A stretch of 51,292 nt of DNA from an uncultured Muribaculaceae bacterium (GTDB taxonomy: Bacteria; Bacteroidota; Bacteroidia; Bacteroidales; Muribaculaceae), in contig CAJUKF010000016.1 in assembly GCA_910587355.1 (NCBI GenBank), positions 1 through 51,292 on the forward strand. Reading direction: 5' to 3'. Below, in pieces: positions 42,497 through 51,234 of this stretch (the stretch's first letter is position 1; each line of letters starts with the position of its first letter). The notes under the pieces were generated by a model. It was not told where the DNA came from, made no database searches, and was given only the letters and a program-made list of their open reading frames with translations. The position numbers were made by a program, and so were the translations under genes.

Positions 42497-45400
42497 TGAA
42501 AACACGTTCTCTCCGTACATGTCTGACAGTGTTTCTGTTAGTGCTGCTCTCCTTTATGTCCGCGTCGGGCAGCGATTTTGATGAAGGCAACGACACCGGA
42601 GCCGACCCGCAGCTCGACTCCCTGACTGTCGACATCCCAGGCCAAGCCGAGGTTGTGCGGGTAAATCCCGACAATCCGGGTATTCCCGTAGTGGCGAATG
42701 ATTATGCTGTCGGCACTCCGGCAGGCAGTTTTTCTGTGAGCGAGAGCGGAGCTGCTCTTTATAGTGTGGCTATAGATTGTCCCGATGGCAAAGGCCTCAC
42801 ACCTCAGATAGGTATATCATACAGCAGCGGGAATGCCGGCTATGGTCTTGCCGGTTATGGCTTCACTATTTCCGGCTTATCGTCGATTACACGCGGCGGA
42901 AAGACACCGTTCAATGACGGTGGTGTTGCCGCAGGTGTAGGCTATGGCGCGGACGACAATCTGTTTCTCGACGGCAAGAAACTGATTCTTCAGACGGGGA
43001 CAGCTTTTACATCGGATGCCGTATACTGTCTTGAGGGTGACCCTTACACTAAAATAATCGTCCATGATTGCTCTGCGGACAACATTCTGACCGCATGGTT
43101 TGAGGTGCAGGCTCCCGACGGTATGAAGTATGAGTATGGACGCAACAGTGATTCGCGCCTTACCTTTACTCCTTTCAACGATTCAAAAAAGGTTGCATCG
43201 TGGCATCTGAACCGCATCGAAGATGTGTATGGCAACTATGCCACATACTCCTATACGGCCTATAATCTGTATCTCTATCCCAAGACAATCATCTATGGAG
43301 AAAACGCTGTCAAAAGCCGCGGCGTGAGCCACCGCATCGAGTTTAATTATGAGAATACCTGCTGGAATAACGGCATATTCAATATCGGAAGTGTCAAAGG
43401 TGAAATATCGCGACGTTTATCCGATATAACTACTTATACGGGCACCTCGGTATACCGCAAATACTATCTGAGCTACGACACGAGCTCCGACGGCACAGCT
43501 AAGAAATTCGACCGTCTGACATCAATCCGTGAGGAAAACGGGGAGGGCGAAAGCCTTACACCAATCAGATTTGAGTGGAGTCCGTTGCCGGCCGTCAGTC
43601 TTACCCAATCATCATTTGAGATTCCGGCGAATGATGCAAACACTTTCGTCAAGGCAGACAACAGGTTTTTCTTTGCCGCGGACCTTAACGGTGATGGTGT
43701 AAGCGACATTATCAGAGTGTCGCCAGTAGAAGTATGGAACGGCCCTAATTATACCACAAGTACAAATGTGTATATAAGCCGCAGTTCTGTTTCTTCTAAC
43801 GGTTGTGTTACTTATGAAAAGCCTGTCATCTTTTTGCTGCCATCACAACTTGACGATAGCAATATTAAATTATCGTTAGGAGGAGCTTCATTACTCGACT
43901 ATGATGGTGATGGTCTGAATGACCTGATTATTCCGTACCATGCAACTACCCTCGGAGTACATTCCTGCATCATATATATGATTTATGGCAAAAAAGTTGC
44001 CAAAGGTCAGGGCGGCAATGTTCCCGGCATTGAATTCGGTATGATTGCAGCAGACAAAATGCCGTTGTTGGTTGCTTTTGATGCAGATAAAGACGGGAAA
44101 GATGATATTTTTTATTTAGAACCGAAGCAAAAGGATAATTCGTATGCGGCAGCGCTTATAAGAAATACCGATGCCTCAGTCGCTGACCCTACCATTTTCA
44201 ACATTGTTTTGCCTTCCGAGCCTAAGAAAATATTCAGCGGTGACTATAACAACGACGGACTGACCGATATCATCATCTTCCATGAAGGCGGCTACAAAGT
44301 CTACTTCAACAACGGAGTCAGCGGTGACACACCGATATTCACAGAGACAAACACTCGGGTTAACACTTCATTCTGCGACAAACTGCGCATGTCGCAGGGC
44401 GACATCGACGGCGACGGCCTTATCGATTTTGTATATTATGAGGCTGACAGAACATGGATTAATGTAGCCCGCAATAACGGCGACGGCACTTTCGCTATCG
44501 CGCTGTCGGACGACATCGGCGTGAAAGACTCCTCGGCAAAGGATGATGATGACAAATTCTCCCTCTCGGTATATGATATAGACGGCGACGGACGCTCGGA
44601 TGTGCATATCTGCAAGGGCGAGAAGAACAACATGCACTTTATCCGGCTCTGCTCCGACGGCACTACGCTGAAGCTGAAAGACCGTGTGATAAGAGCGCGG
44701 ACCGAAGATGCAAAAGAAAGCTATGTTTTTACAGGCGATTTCGACGGCGACGGCAATCTTGAACTTGCCAACTACGGCGGTAATCTGCTGACGACTTCCG
44801 GCACGTTTGTGGACAACAGAATAAACGTCTACACGAATTCGGCACGCAAGGCGTCAACAGGCCGCATAACAGCTTTCATCGACGGTATGGACAACCGCAC
44901 CGACGTGACATATGGCTATCTGAGCACGCCGGCTGTTTACAGCAAGACTGTAAGTCAGGGCAACACCTACCCGTTCAATACCTATACCCTGCCGATAACG
45001 GTAGTAAAAAGCGTGACCTCGACCAACGGAGCTGCCGGAACGCAGACGGCGGATTACGGCTATAAAGACCTCAGAATCCACATCGCAGGCGGAGGAGTGA
45101 CGGGCTTCGACGAAATATCGACAACCGACAGAGCGACGGGCCGTAAGTCGACACGGCGCATCACAAAGTGGGACGAGGAGCATCTTGTGCCACTGGAAAC
45201 CGTAACCACCGATTCTGTCGGTGAATACAAATCGTCGGTTGTCACAACCTATACTGTCGCCCCGGTCGGAAATACATATTTCGCCTACGAATCAGGCAAT
45301 GTGATAACCGATATGGACGGCCACACAGCCGTGACCACCAACACATACGATACGGAGAAGGGCGTGCCGCTCGAACAGAAAGTGAGCAACGACGGCGACA

Positions 45401-48400
45401 ACATGTACAAAAAGTCGGTCTACTCAAGCTATCAGCTTAAAGGCGGACGCTGGCTTCCCGCGAATCTGCATATGGAGCAGAAACACAGCGACGATGCCAC
45501 TGCATTTACAACCTGGACTCATTATATTTACGACGAAAAAGGCAATGTCCTTTCATCCGTCGAACGTTACCGCACAAGCATGTCGCTCTCTACACGACGC
45601 ACCTATGACGAATACGGCAACTGTCTTACTTTAGTAAAGGTCGGCAGTAATGTGAAGGAAGTGACAGTGCACAACGAATACGACTCAACGGGCCGGTTCG
45701 TCGTCAGGACCTATACCAAGCCGGCATCGGCAGTAAGCACATTCACCTACGACATGTGGGGCAATGTGCTCACCGCCTCCGATGAGACACAGCCCGGCAA
45801 CATTCTAACAACAACCTATACATACGACGGCTGGGGACGCCGCATCAAGTCTGAAGCACCCGACGGCACCGTCATGACAAGCGAAACCGGCTGGGGCAAC
45901 GCAGACAACCGCAAATACTATACTCTGACGCGCACGTCCCACAAGCCTTGGGTGCTTATATGGTACGACAAGGCCGGGCACGAAATGGAGCAGACGACTT
46001 TCGGACCGAAGAACGTGAAGATTTCCAAAACGACCGGGTACAACGACCGCGGCCTTGTGTCGTATGTAAGCAGCCTCGATGGCAAAGTGCGCAACACCGA
46101 AAGGCTGACATACGACATCCTCGACCGTGTAATCACGAGCAAGACAGGTTCGGGCAAGGAGACCTCCTACAGCTACGGCGACCGGAGTGTCACCACCACG
46201 ACCGACGGACGCGTGAGCACGGTTTACTCCGACGCATGGGGTAACCCCGTGAAGACTGTCGACCCGCTGGGAAAATGTGTGGAATATGAATACGGTTCAA
46301 TAGGAAAACCTGTTACGGTGACAACAGAGTCAACGACCGTGTCGATGACATACGACAAGGCCGGTCATCAGACATCGGTCGAAGATTCTGATGCGGGAAA
46401 ACACCGCTACGAATATGCCGCCGACGGGACAGTGCTCAAGCATACCGACCCAAAAGGCGTTGTGACCCTTTATACTTACGACAACCTGGGCCGTCTTGCC
46501 AAGACACAGATTGGAGACAACAGCATTGTCAACACCTACGGAACGACCGGTGTGGAGAAACTGAAACTCACCGGCCAGACCATGGGTGACAATTCCGTAG
46601 AATACACGCATGACAAATATGGCCGGATAGTTTCTGCCAGAAAAAACATCAGCGGCCAGGGAGCCTTTGCGTTCACTTACACATACGACAGCCAGAACCG
46701 TCTCCAGTCAGCCACATATCCCGGCAGTCTCAGCGTTTCTCATGAGTACGACGATTACGGTTTCTGCATAGCCACCATTGCCGCCGGCAAGAAAATCTAC
46801 AGCCTTGAAGACTACGAAGGCGGAGCTGCAGGCACCACCGTATTTGCCGACAGCACAAGGATAGTGAGGGATGTGGACGCGTACGGGTATATCAGCAGCA
46901 TCTCCCTCTCGTGCGGAGCCAGAGAACTCGACCGCATGGAGTTCACATTCGACCATGCGAGAGACAATCTGCTGAAGCGAAAGCGCAAAGACCAGTGGGA
47001 ATATAACTTTGATTACGACGAACTCGACCGGCTTGTAATAGTCAGCCACGACAAGTCTCTGCCATGGGTCAGGCCGACATTCCCACAGAAAAAGCCTACG
47101 TATGAGGTCATAGGTATGGCACAGGACACGGTAATGGTCATGACCTACTCGCCGGACGGCAATATACTGTCGAAGACCGGAGTGGGAGCATACACCTACG
47201 ACGCAAATATCCGTCCGCACGCCGTGGTGGGGGTGGAGAACAGCGGCAGAGTCATTCCGACCTCAACACTAAGCACGGTCTTCAACAAACTCGACCGCAT
47301 TCAGACCATAGAGGACCTTGCCGCCGGGCTGTCGATGGAGTTCGACTACGGGCCCGACATACAGCGCTGGACCTCGACTCTCAAATCCAACGGGCGCGAT
47401 TCCATAATTACTGTCTATGCGGGCAATTATGAGAAAATCACCGAGAACGGAAAGACACGCGAGTTCTACTATCTCGACGGGGGAGCCATTGTGGTAAAGG
47501 AAAACGGTGTTTTCAAGCCTTATATCTCGTTCTCGGACTATCAGGGCAGCATACTGTCGGTGTTCGACCCTAAGGGCAACAATGTATTCAAGGCCGAATA
47601 CGATGCCTGGGGCATGCAGACCGTCAGCACCAACACCATAGGGCTGCGCCGCGGCTATACGGGCCATGAGATGCTGCCGGAGTTCGGCATCATCAACATG
47701 AACGGCCGTCTTTATGACCCTGTGCTTGGCCGCTTTTTCAGCCCTGACCCGTATGTGCAGTTTGCGGGCTCGCCGCAGAGCTACAACCGCTACAGCTACT
47801 GCCTCAACAATCCGCTCAAGTACACCGACCCGAGCGGACAGAGTATTGCCGGCTTTGTGGCATTCGGTCTGTTTAATCTGGCTACAAGTATGATAAGTGC
47901 CGATTTCAGCGGGAAAAACATCTGGAAAGCCGGAGCCATGAGCCTGCTCTCGTCGGCTGTTTCTTACGGAATCGGTGAACTCTTCAAGACCACGGGAAGT
48001 ATAGGTCGTGAGCTTCTGCGTGCGGGCACCCACGGTGCGGCCAGCGGCGTGCTCAACATACTTGGGGGCGGTGACTTCGTAAGCGGATTCGTGTCGGGTG
48101 CAGTTGCTTCGGGTATCGGGCATATTATGGCGGCGAAATCGTACGATTTGTTTTCACGTATCACGGCCTCGTCGTTTACCGCCGGTATGGCTGCATGGAT
48201 GGTGGGCGGTGATTTTGTCAAGGGTGCTCTTCAGGGGCTGTCAATTTCGATATTCAATGAAGCACTGCATGACCAGATATATGACGAGATATATGAACAG
48301 GAAGGTGAATATCGTTATAACTTTGGGGTAAGTGTAATGTGCAGTAAAATACGGCCCGAACTGGACCCGAGAGTTTTCTATGCAATGTATACGACAAATA

Positions 48401-48888
48401 GTGTGATAGATGCTGTGGCCGGGGCTGTGAGTACGCATGCCGGGAATTCAACTTTTGGGAGTAATGGGAAATTTTATTTTCATGCTGATGGTACGCGAGG
48501 CTTTTACGGCAATAAATATGTGACTACGAGGATGCTTGCACCAATTGGGTCATATTTTCACGGGTATACCAAAGCCGGAGGTTGGGTTGGAGGGATATTG
48601 AACGGTGGCAAAATATTGGAAGCTGTAATGAAAGATGTCAATCTATATCAGAAGACCGGAGAAGCAAATTTTGGCAATACAGCTGAAGCTGCTACAGAAA
48701 TTACTGTTTCATGGGCCGGTGCTAAAGTGGGTGCTAAAGTGGGTGCAAAGATAGGATTTATTGTTGGAAGTGCTTTTGGCGTGAGTACAATTCCTTTGAT
48801 GATTGTAGGGGGTGCTGTCGGGGGATTTTTAGGAGGCTATTACGGGCCTAAAGTATTTAACGGAATAATAAGTTGGATTAACAATTAA
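42496..48888 (+). CDS. RHS-repeat polymorphic toxin with SpvB and FG-GAP regions and a glycine-zipper C-terminal module, 2130 aa
   Basis: Large secreted toxin of the RHS/YD type. A signal peptide is at about residues 1-26. An SpvB-like N-terminal domain (about 50-200) has GKGLTPQIGISYSSG and GLAGYGFTISGLSSITRGGK. Seven FG-GAP/VCBS-like Ca-binding motifs, such as DLNGDGVSDI, DYDGDGLNDL, DIDGDGLIDF and DIDGDGRSDV, lie at about 396-760. YD repeats (YDSTGRFV, TYDKAGHQT) run to about 1700. The RHS core is at about 1720-1783 (GYTGHEMLPEFG, GRLYDPVLGRFFSPDPYV). A variable C-terminal module (about 1784-2130) carries NSTFGSNGKFYFH and a hydrophobic glycine-zipper end. That end is AT-rich, unlike the body, as expected of an exchanged toxin tip. 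Membrane attack is inference. Confidence 0.88.
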   Translation: MKTRSLRTCLTVFLLVLLSFMSASGSDFDEGNDTGADPQLDSLTVDIPGQAEVVRVNPDNPGIPVVANDYAVGTPAGSFSVSESGAALYSVAIDCPDGKGLTPQIGISYSSGNAGYGLAGYGFTISGLSSITRGGKTPFNDGGVAAGVGYGADDNLFLDGKKLILQTGTAFTSDAVYCLEGDPYTKIIVHDCSADNILTAWFEVQAPDGMKYEYGRNSDSRLTFTPFNDSKKVASWHLNRIEDVYGNYATYSYTAYNLYLYPKTIIYGENAVKSRGVSHRIEFNYENTCWNNGIFNIGSVKGEISRRLSDITTYTGTSVYRKYYLSYDTSSDGTAKKFDRLTSIREENGEGESLTPIRFEWSPLPAVSLTQSSFEIPANDANTFVKADNRFFFAADLNGDGVSDIIRVSPVEVWNGPNYTTSTNVYISRSSVSSNGCVTYEKPVIFLLPSQLDDSNIKLSLGGASLLDYDGDGLNDLIIPYHATTLGVHSCIIYMIYGKKVAKGQGGNVPGIEFGMIAADKMPLLVAFDADKDGKDDIFYLEPKQKDNSYAAALIRNTDASVADPTIFNIVLPSEPKKIFSGDYNNDGLTDIIIFHEGGYKVYFNNGVSGDTPIFTETNTRVNTSFCDKLRMSQGDIDGDGLIDFVYYEADRTWINVARNNGDGTFAIALSDDIGVKDSSAKDDDDKFSLSVYDIDGDGRSDVHICKGEKNNMHFIRLCSDGTTLKLKDRVIRARTEDAKESYVFTGDFDGDGNLELANYGGNLLTTSGTFVDNRINVYTNSARKASTGRITAFIDGMDNRTDVTYGYLSTPAVYSKTVSQGNTYPFNTYTLPITVVKSVTSTNGAAGTQTADYGYKDLRIHIAGGGVTGFDEISTTDRATGRKSTRRITKWDEEHLVPLETVTTDSVGEYKSSVVTTYTVAPVGNTYFAYESGNVITDMDGHTAVTTNTYDTEKGVPLEQKVSNDGDNMYKKSVYSSYQLKGGRWLPANLHMEQKHSDDATAFTTWTHYIYDEKGNVLSSVERYRTSMSLSTRRTYDEYGNCLTLVKVGSNVKEVTVHNEYDSTGRFVVRTYTKPASAVSTFTYDMWGNVLTASDETQPGNILTTTYTYDGWGRRIKSEAPDGTVMTSETGWGNADNRKYYTLTRTSHKPWVLIWYDKAGHEMEQTTFGPKNVKISKTTGYNDRGLVSYVSSLDGKVRNTERLTYDILDRVITSKTGSGKETSYSYGDRSVTTTTDGRVSTVYSDAWGNPVKTVDPLGKCVEYEYGSIGKPVTVTTESTTVSMTYDKAGHQTSVEDSDAGKHRYEYAADGTVLKHTDPKGVVTLYTYDNLGRLAKTQIGDNSIVNTYGTTGVEKLKLTGQTMGDNSVEYTHDKYGRIVSARKNISGQGAFAFTYTYDSQNRLQSATYPGSLSVSHEYDDYGFCIATIAAGKKIYSLEDYEGGAAGTTVFADSTRIVRDVDAYGYISSISLSCGARELDRMEFTFDHARDNLLKRKRKDQWEYNFDYDELDRLVIVSHDKSLPWVRPTFPQKKPTYEVIGMAQDTVMVMTYSPDGNILSKTGVGAYTYDANIRPHAVVGVENSGRVIPTSTLSTVFNKLDRIQTIEDLAAGLSMEFDYGPDIQRWTSTLKSNGRDSIITVYAGNYEKITENGKTREFYYLDGGAIVVKENGVFKPYISFSDYQGSILSVFDPKGNNVFKAEYDAWGMQTVSTNTIGLRRGYTGHEMLPEFGIINMNGRLYDPVLGRFFSPDPYVQFAGSPQSYNRYSYCLNNPLKYTDPSGQSIAGFVAFGLFNLATSMISADFSGKNIWKAGAMSLLSSAVSYGIGELFKTTGSIGRELLRAGTHGAASGVLNILGGGDFVSGFVSGAVASGIGHIMAAKSYDLFSRITASSFTAGMAAWMVGGDFVKGALQGLSISIFNEALHDQIYDEIYEQEGEYRYNFGVSVMCSKIRPELDPRVFYAMYTTNSVIDAVAGAVSTHAGNSTFGSNGKFYFHADGTRGFYGNKYVTTRMLAPIGSYFHGYTKAGGWVGGILNGGKILEAVMKDVNLYQKTGEANFGNTAEAATEITVSWAGAKVGAKVGAKIGFIVGSAFGVSTIPLMIVGGAVGGFLGGYYGPKVFNGIISWINN

Positions 48889-48890
48889 TT

Positions 48891-49475
48891 ATGAAAGATA
48901 GATATTCATATGTGTTAAATGCCATACTCTACATAGTCTATCTTGGTAATGTGAAATTTGACAATTTTATTGGTGCTATAGTGTACTTCCCATTTTATTT
49001 ATTCAAATTTTGCTTACCTAAGAGAATTAGCGACATATATATAAAAAGAATAAGTAAAGGCAATGAAGAGTATTCAAAACTAATAAAAAATCCAAAAAAT
49101 GGGAGTTGTATGGATTGTAGCGAGAGTATTTTCGGATTGCTATATGCCAATTACACTTTTATTCCGTTAGGGTTAATAATCGGCTTACTGGTAAAACAAT
49201 ATGGAGTGCTCCACCCTATTATCTATATGCCAATCATTATAATAATGATTGCTATTACATGGCAGCCTGTACGCAGAAAGGTGTTTAAAGACTACCGTTA
49301 CTTGAAATACTTCAAGAAATTTGAGAAAGAGGATAAGCAATGGCACCGCAAATGGATGTGGAGGACGGCGGCATTTTGCCTCGGCAGCCTCCTGAGTGTC
49401 GCATTCGGCATTTATCTATGCTTTGCATGCGCAATTGGCCGCTTCGACTTATGGAATCTAATGACGCGTGGATGA
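48891..49475 (+). CDS. Multi-pass membrane protein, candidate immunity protein, 194 aa
   Basis: No family recognised. It starts 2 bp after the toxin stop and is AT-rich like the end of the toxin gene, the position of an immunity gene. About four hydrophobic segments are visible: NFIGAIVYFPFYLFKFCL (about 24-41), FIPLGLIIGLLV (about 91-102), IIYMPIIIIMIAITW (about 110-124) and TAAFCLGSLLSVAFGIYLCF (about 159-178). Basic and charged loops lie between them (KISKGNEEYSKLIKNPK). A membrane-embedded immunity protein would suit a toxin that acts on membranes, as with the immunity proteins of pore-forming colicins. No RHS homology of its own. Confidence 0.65.
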   Translation: MKDRYSYVLNAILYIVYLGNVKFDNFIGAIVYFPFYLFKFCLPKRISDIYIKRISKGNEEYSKLIKNPKNGSCMDCSESIFGLLYANYTFIPLGLIIGLLVKQYGVLHPIIYMPIIIIMIAITWQPVRRKVFKDYRYLKYFKKFEKEDKQWHRKWMWRTAAFCLGSLLSVAFGIYLCFACAIGRFDLWNLMTRG

Positions 49476-49496
49476 AAGTTCGTGCCCCGAATTTGC

Positions 49497-49527
49497 TTGC
49501 ACAAATAGAAAATAGTCAATAAATTTG
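49497..49527 (+). promoter_or_regulatory. Promoter in front of the second RHS cassette
   Basis: -33 TTG at 49497-49499, 20-bp spacer, -7 TAAATTTG at 49520-49527. The stretch GAAAATAGTC-ATAAATTTGTGA resembles 42022-42044 before the main RHS operon, so the promoter may have been copied with the cassette. Confidence 0.62.
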
Positions 49528-49633
49528 TGACACATACAGATACACAGATGTAGCGCATATGACCTGTACAGCCACTGATACTTATTCAGCAGTCATTTCC
49601 ATACGGCTGTTGACACTGATATGGGATGACTGT

Positions 49634-49931
49634 GGCTATACGGGCCATGAGATGCTGCCGGAGTTCGGCATCATCAACATGAACGGCCGTCTTTATGACC
49701 CTGTGCTTGGCCGCTTTTTCAGCCCTGACCCGTATGTGCAGTTTGCGGGCTCGCCGCAGAGCTACAACCGCTACAGCTACTGCCTCAACAATCCGCTCAA
49801 GTACACCGACCCGAGCGGACAGAGTATTGCCGGCTTTGTGGCATTCGGTCTGTTTAATCTGGCTACAAGTATGATAAGTGCCGATTTCAGCGGGAAAAAC
49901 ATCTGGAAAGCCGGAGCCATGAGCCTGCTCT
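49634..49931 (+). repeat. Direct copy of the RHS core (source copy 47653-47950)
   Basis: About 297 bp read as identical between the active gene and the cassette, offset 1981 bp. Similarity then falls gradually, with scattered differences in the segment that follows. The block spans the end of the conserved core (DPVLGRFFSPDPYV, NNPLKYTDPSGQS) and the start of the variable tip. Confidence 0.88.
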
Positions 49932-50017
49932 CGGTCTGTTTAATCTGGCTACAAGTATGATAAGTGCCGATTTCAGCGGGAAAAACATCTGGAAAGCCGG
50001 AGCCATGAGCCTGCTCT
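49846..50017 (+). repeat. 86-bp tandem duplication inside the cassette
   Basis: Unit 1 is 49846-49931 and unit 2 is 49932-50017; both start CGGTCTGTTTAATC and end GAGCCTGCTCT. The active gene has one copy. 86 is not a multiple of 3, so the reading frame is lost. The join uses a 2-bp CG microhomology. Confidence 0.9.
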
Positions 50018-50511
50018 CGTCGGCTGTTTCTTACGGAATCGGCGCACTCTTCAAGACCACGGGAAGTATCGGACATGAACTCTTGCGTGCGGGCACCCAC
50101 GGTGCGGCAAGCGGCGTGCTCAATATGATTGGGGGTGGAGACTTCGTAAGCGGGTTGGTGTCAGGGGCGGTTGCATCGGGGATAGGCAGTATGCCACAAG
50201 GGTCAGACAGATTAAGTCTCGTAAAATTAGTGTCCGGTTCTGTTGCCAGTGGCCTTGTGGCCTATGCTTTAGGGGGCAGATTCATTCGGGGAGCAATCCA
50301 GGGACTGAAAATAGGTTTCTTTAATCACTATGTCCATGACCAAAGAAAAAATACCGACCTGACACAGGATGCACAGGGAAACCTACACGGTGAACTTGCG
50401 GAATTTGTTTGTGTGGGAGAAGCGCCTTTCTCACCTATAGAATGTGTCCTACAAATATTTGAATATTTCAATCTATATTTCGATTCTAAGGGTGAAAGTT
50501 TTAAACTAGAT

Positions 50512-50788
50512 TATTGGTGTCCGGTAAACGGCTATAATGCTCTATTCTTATTGATTTTGATGGTGGACAAGCCCCTTTCAGCCTAATAATAACGGCTGTC
50601 CGGTAAAAAATGCCCCTATTTTACAATAGAATAGGACAAAACTGTAAATGAAATCCATTTTAAATGCGATATAATGAGTATACAAGCCATTTTTATGTGA
50701 TTTTAGTACTCCTATACGTTTACGACATCGGCTGTCCGGTAAACTTATAGAGAGAAAATTCATCAAAAAGTTTTACCGGACACCAATA
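50512..50788. mobile_element. MITE-like element, 277 bp, with 17-bp terminal inverted repeats
   Basis: Left end TATTGGTGTCCGGTAAA (50512-50528) and right end TTTACCGGACACCAATA (50772-50788) are perfect reverse complements. Both sides carry the 9-bp direct repeat AAACTAGAT (50503-50511 and 50789-50797), a target-site duplication. Two further direct copies of CTGTCCGGTAAA lie inside at 50596-50607 and 50732-50743. No transposase frame fits in 277 bp, so the element depends on a transposase elsewhere. The 9-bp duplication suits families such as IS1, IS4 (IS10/IS50 type) or the IS903 group, but I cannot assign one. Confidence 0.88.
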
Positions 50789-51234
50789 AAACTAGATAAA
50801 AATTCCACTTATGGAAGTAATCATAAATACTATTTTCATCGAGAAGGAGAAAGAACATTCCGTGGGAATCAATATGTAAAGACAGAGTTTGTTTACGAGA
50901 AAGGGTATCGTATCTGTAAGTTTACGGAGCCGATAGGAGTTTGTTTAGATATAGCAAGTATCTATGCGGAATATTTAAAAGATTGTGAAGATTTAGCCAA
51001 TTTTGGTATAACAAATTACTATCGTTCTGTCAAAGCTGCCGGAGAGTGTTTTGGCGCTTTTATATTAGGGAAAATTGGCGTTGAGGTAGGAGCAGGAATG
51101 GGCTTATTAGCTGGTCCGTTAGGAGGCATTCTTGGAGGCGTTGCGGGAGGCATTGGAGGGGGGATGCTCGGTAAATTAATCGGTGGACAATTGGTTCACA
51201 ATTATTATAGAGACAATAAACTATTTATACCATA

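Larger units (their letters stand above)
49559..51234 (+). pseudogene. Second RHS tip cassette: core repeat plus alternative toxin module, broken twice
   Basis: A frame from ATG 49559 (75 nt of unique sequence) enters a copy of the RHS core at 49634 that repeats 47653-47950 with no difference seen. It is shifted by an 86-bp tandem duplication (49846-50017). A second open part (49957-50586) carries a diverged toxin module with SSAVSYGIGALFKTTGS and QGLKIGFFNHYVHDQ. A 277-bp inserted element cuts it at 50512. Beyond the element the same frame continues as KNSTYGSNHKYYFHREGE and a glycine-rich tail (GGILGGVAGGIGGGMLG) to TAA 51234. Without both lesions the cassette would read as one protein with about 160 residues like the active toxin end. 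No immunity gene follows before the window ends. Confidence 0.82.
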
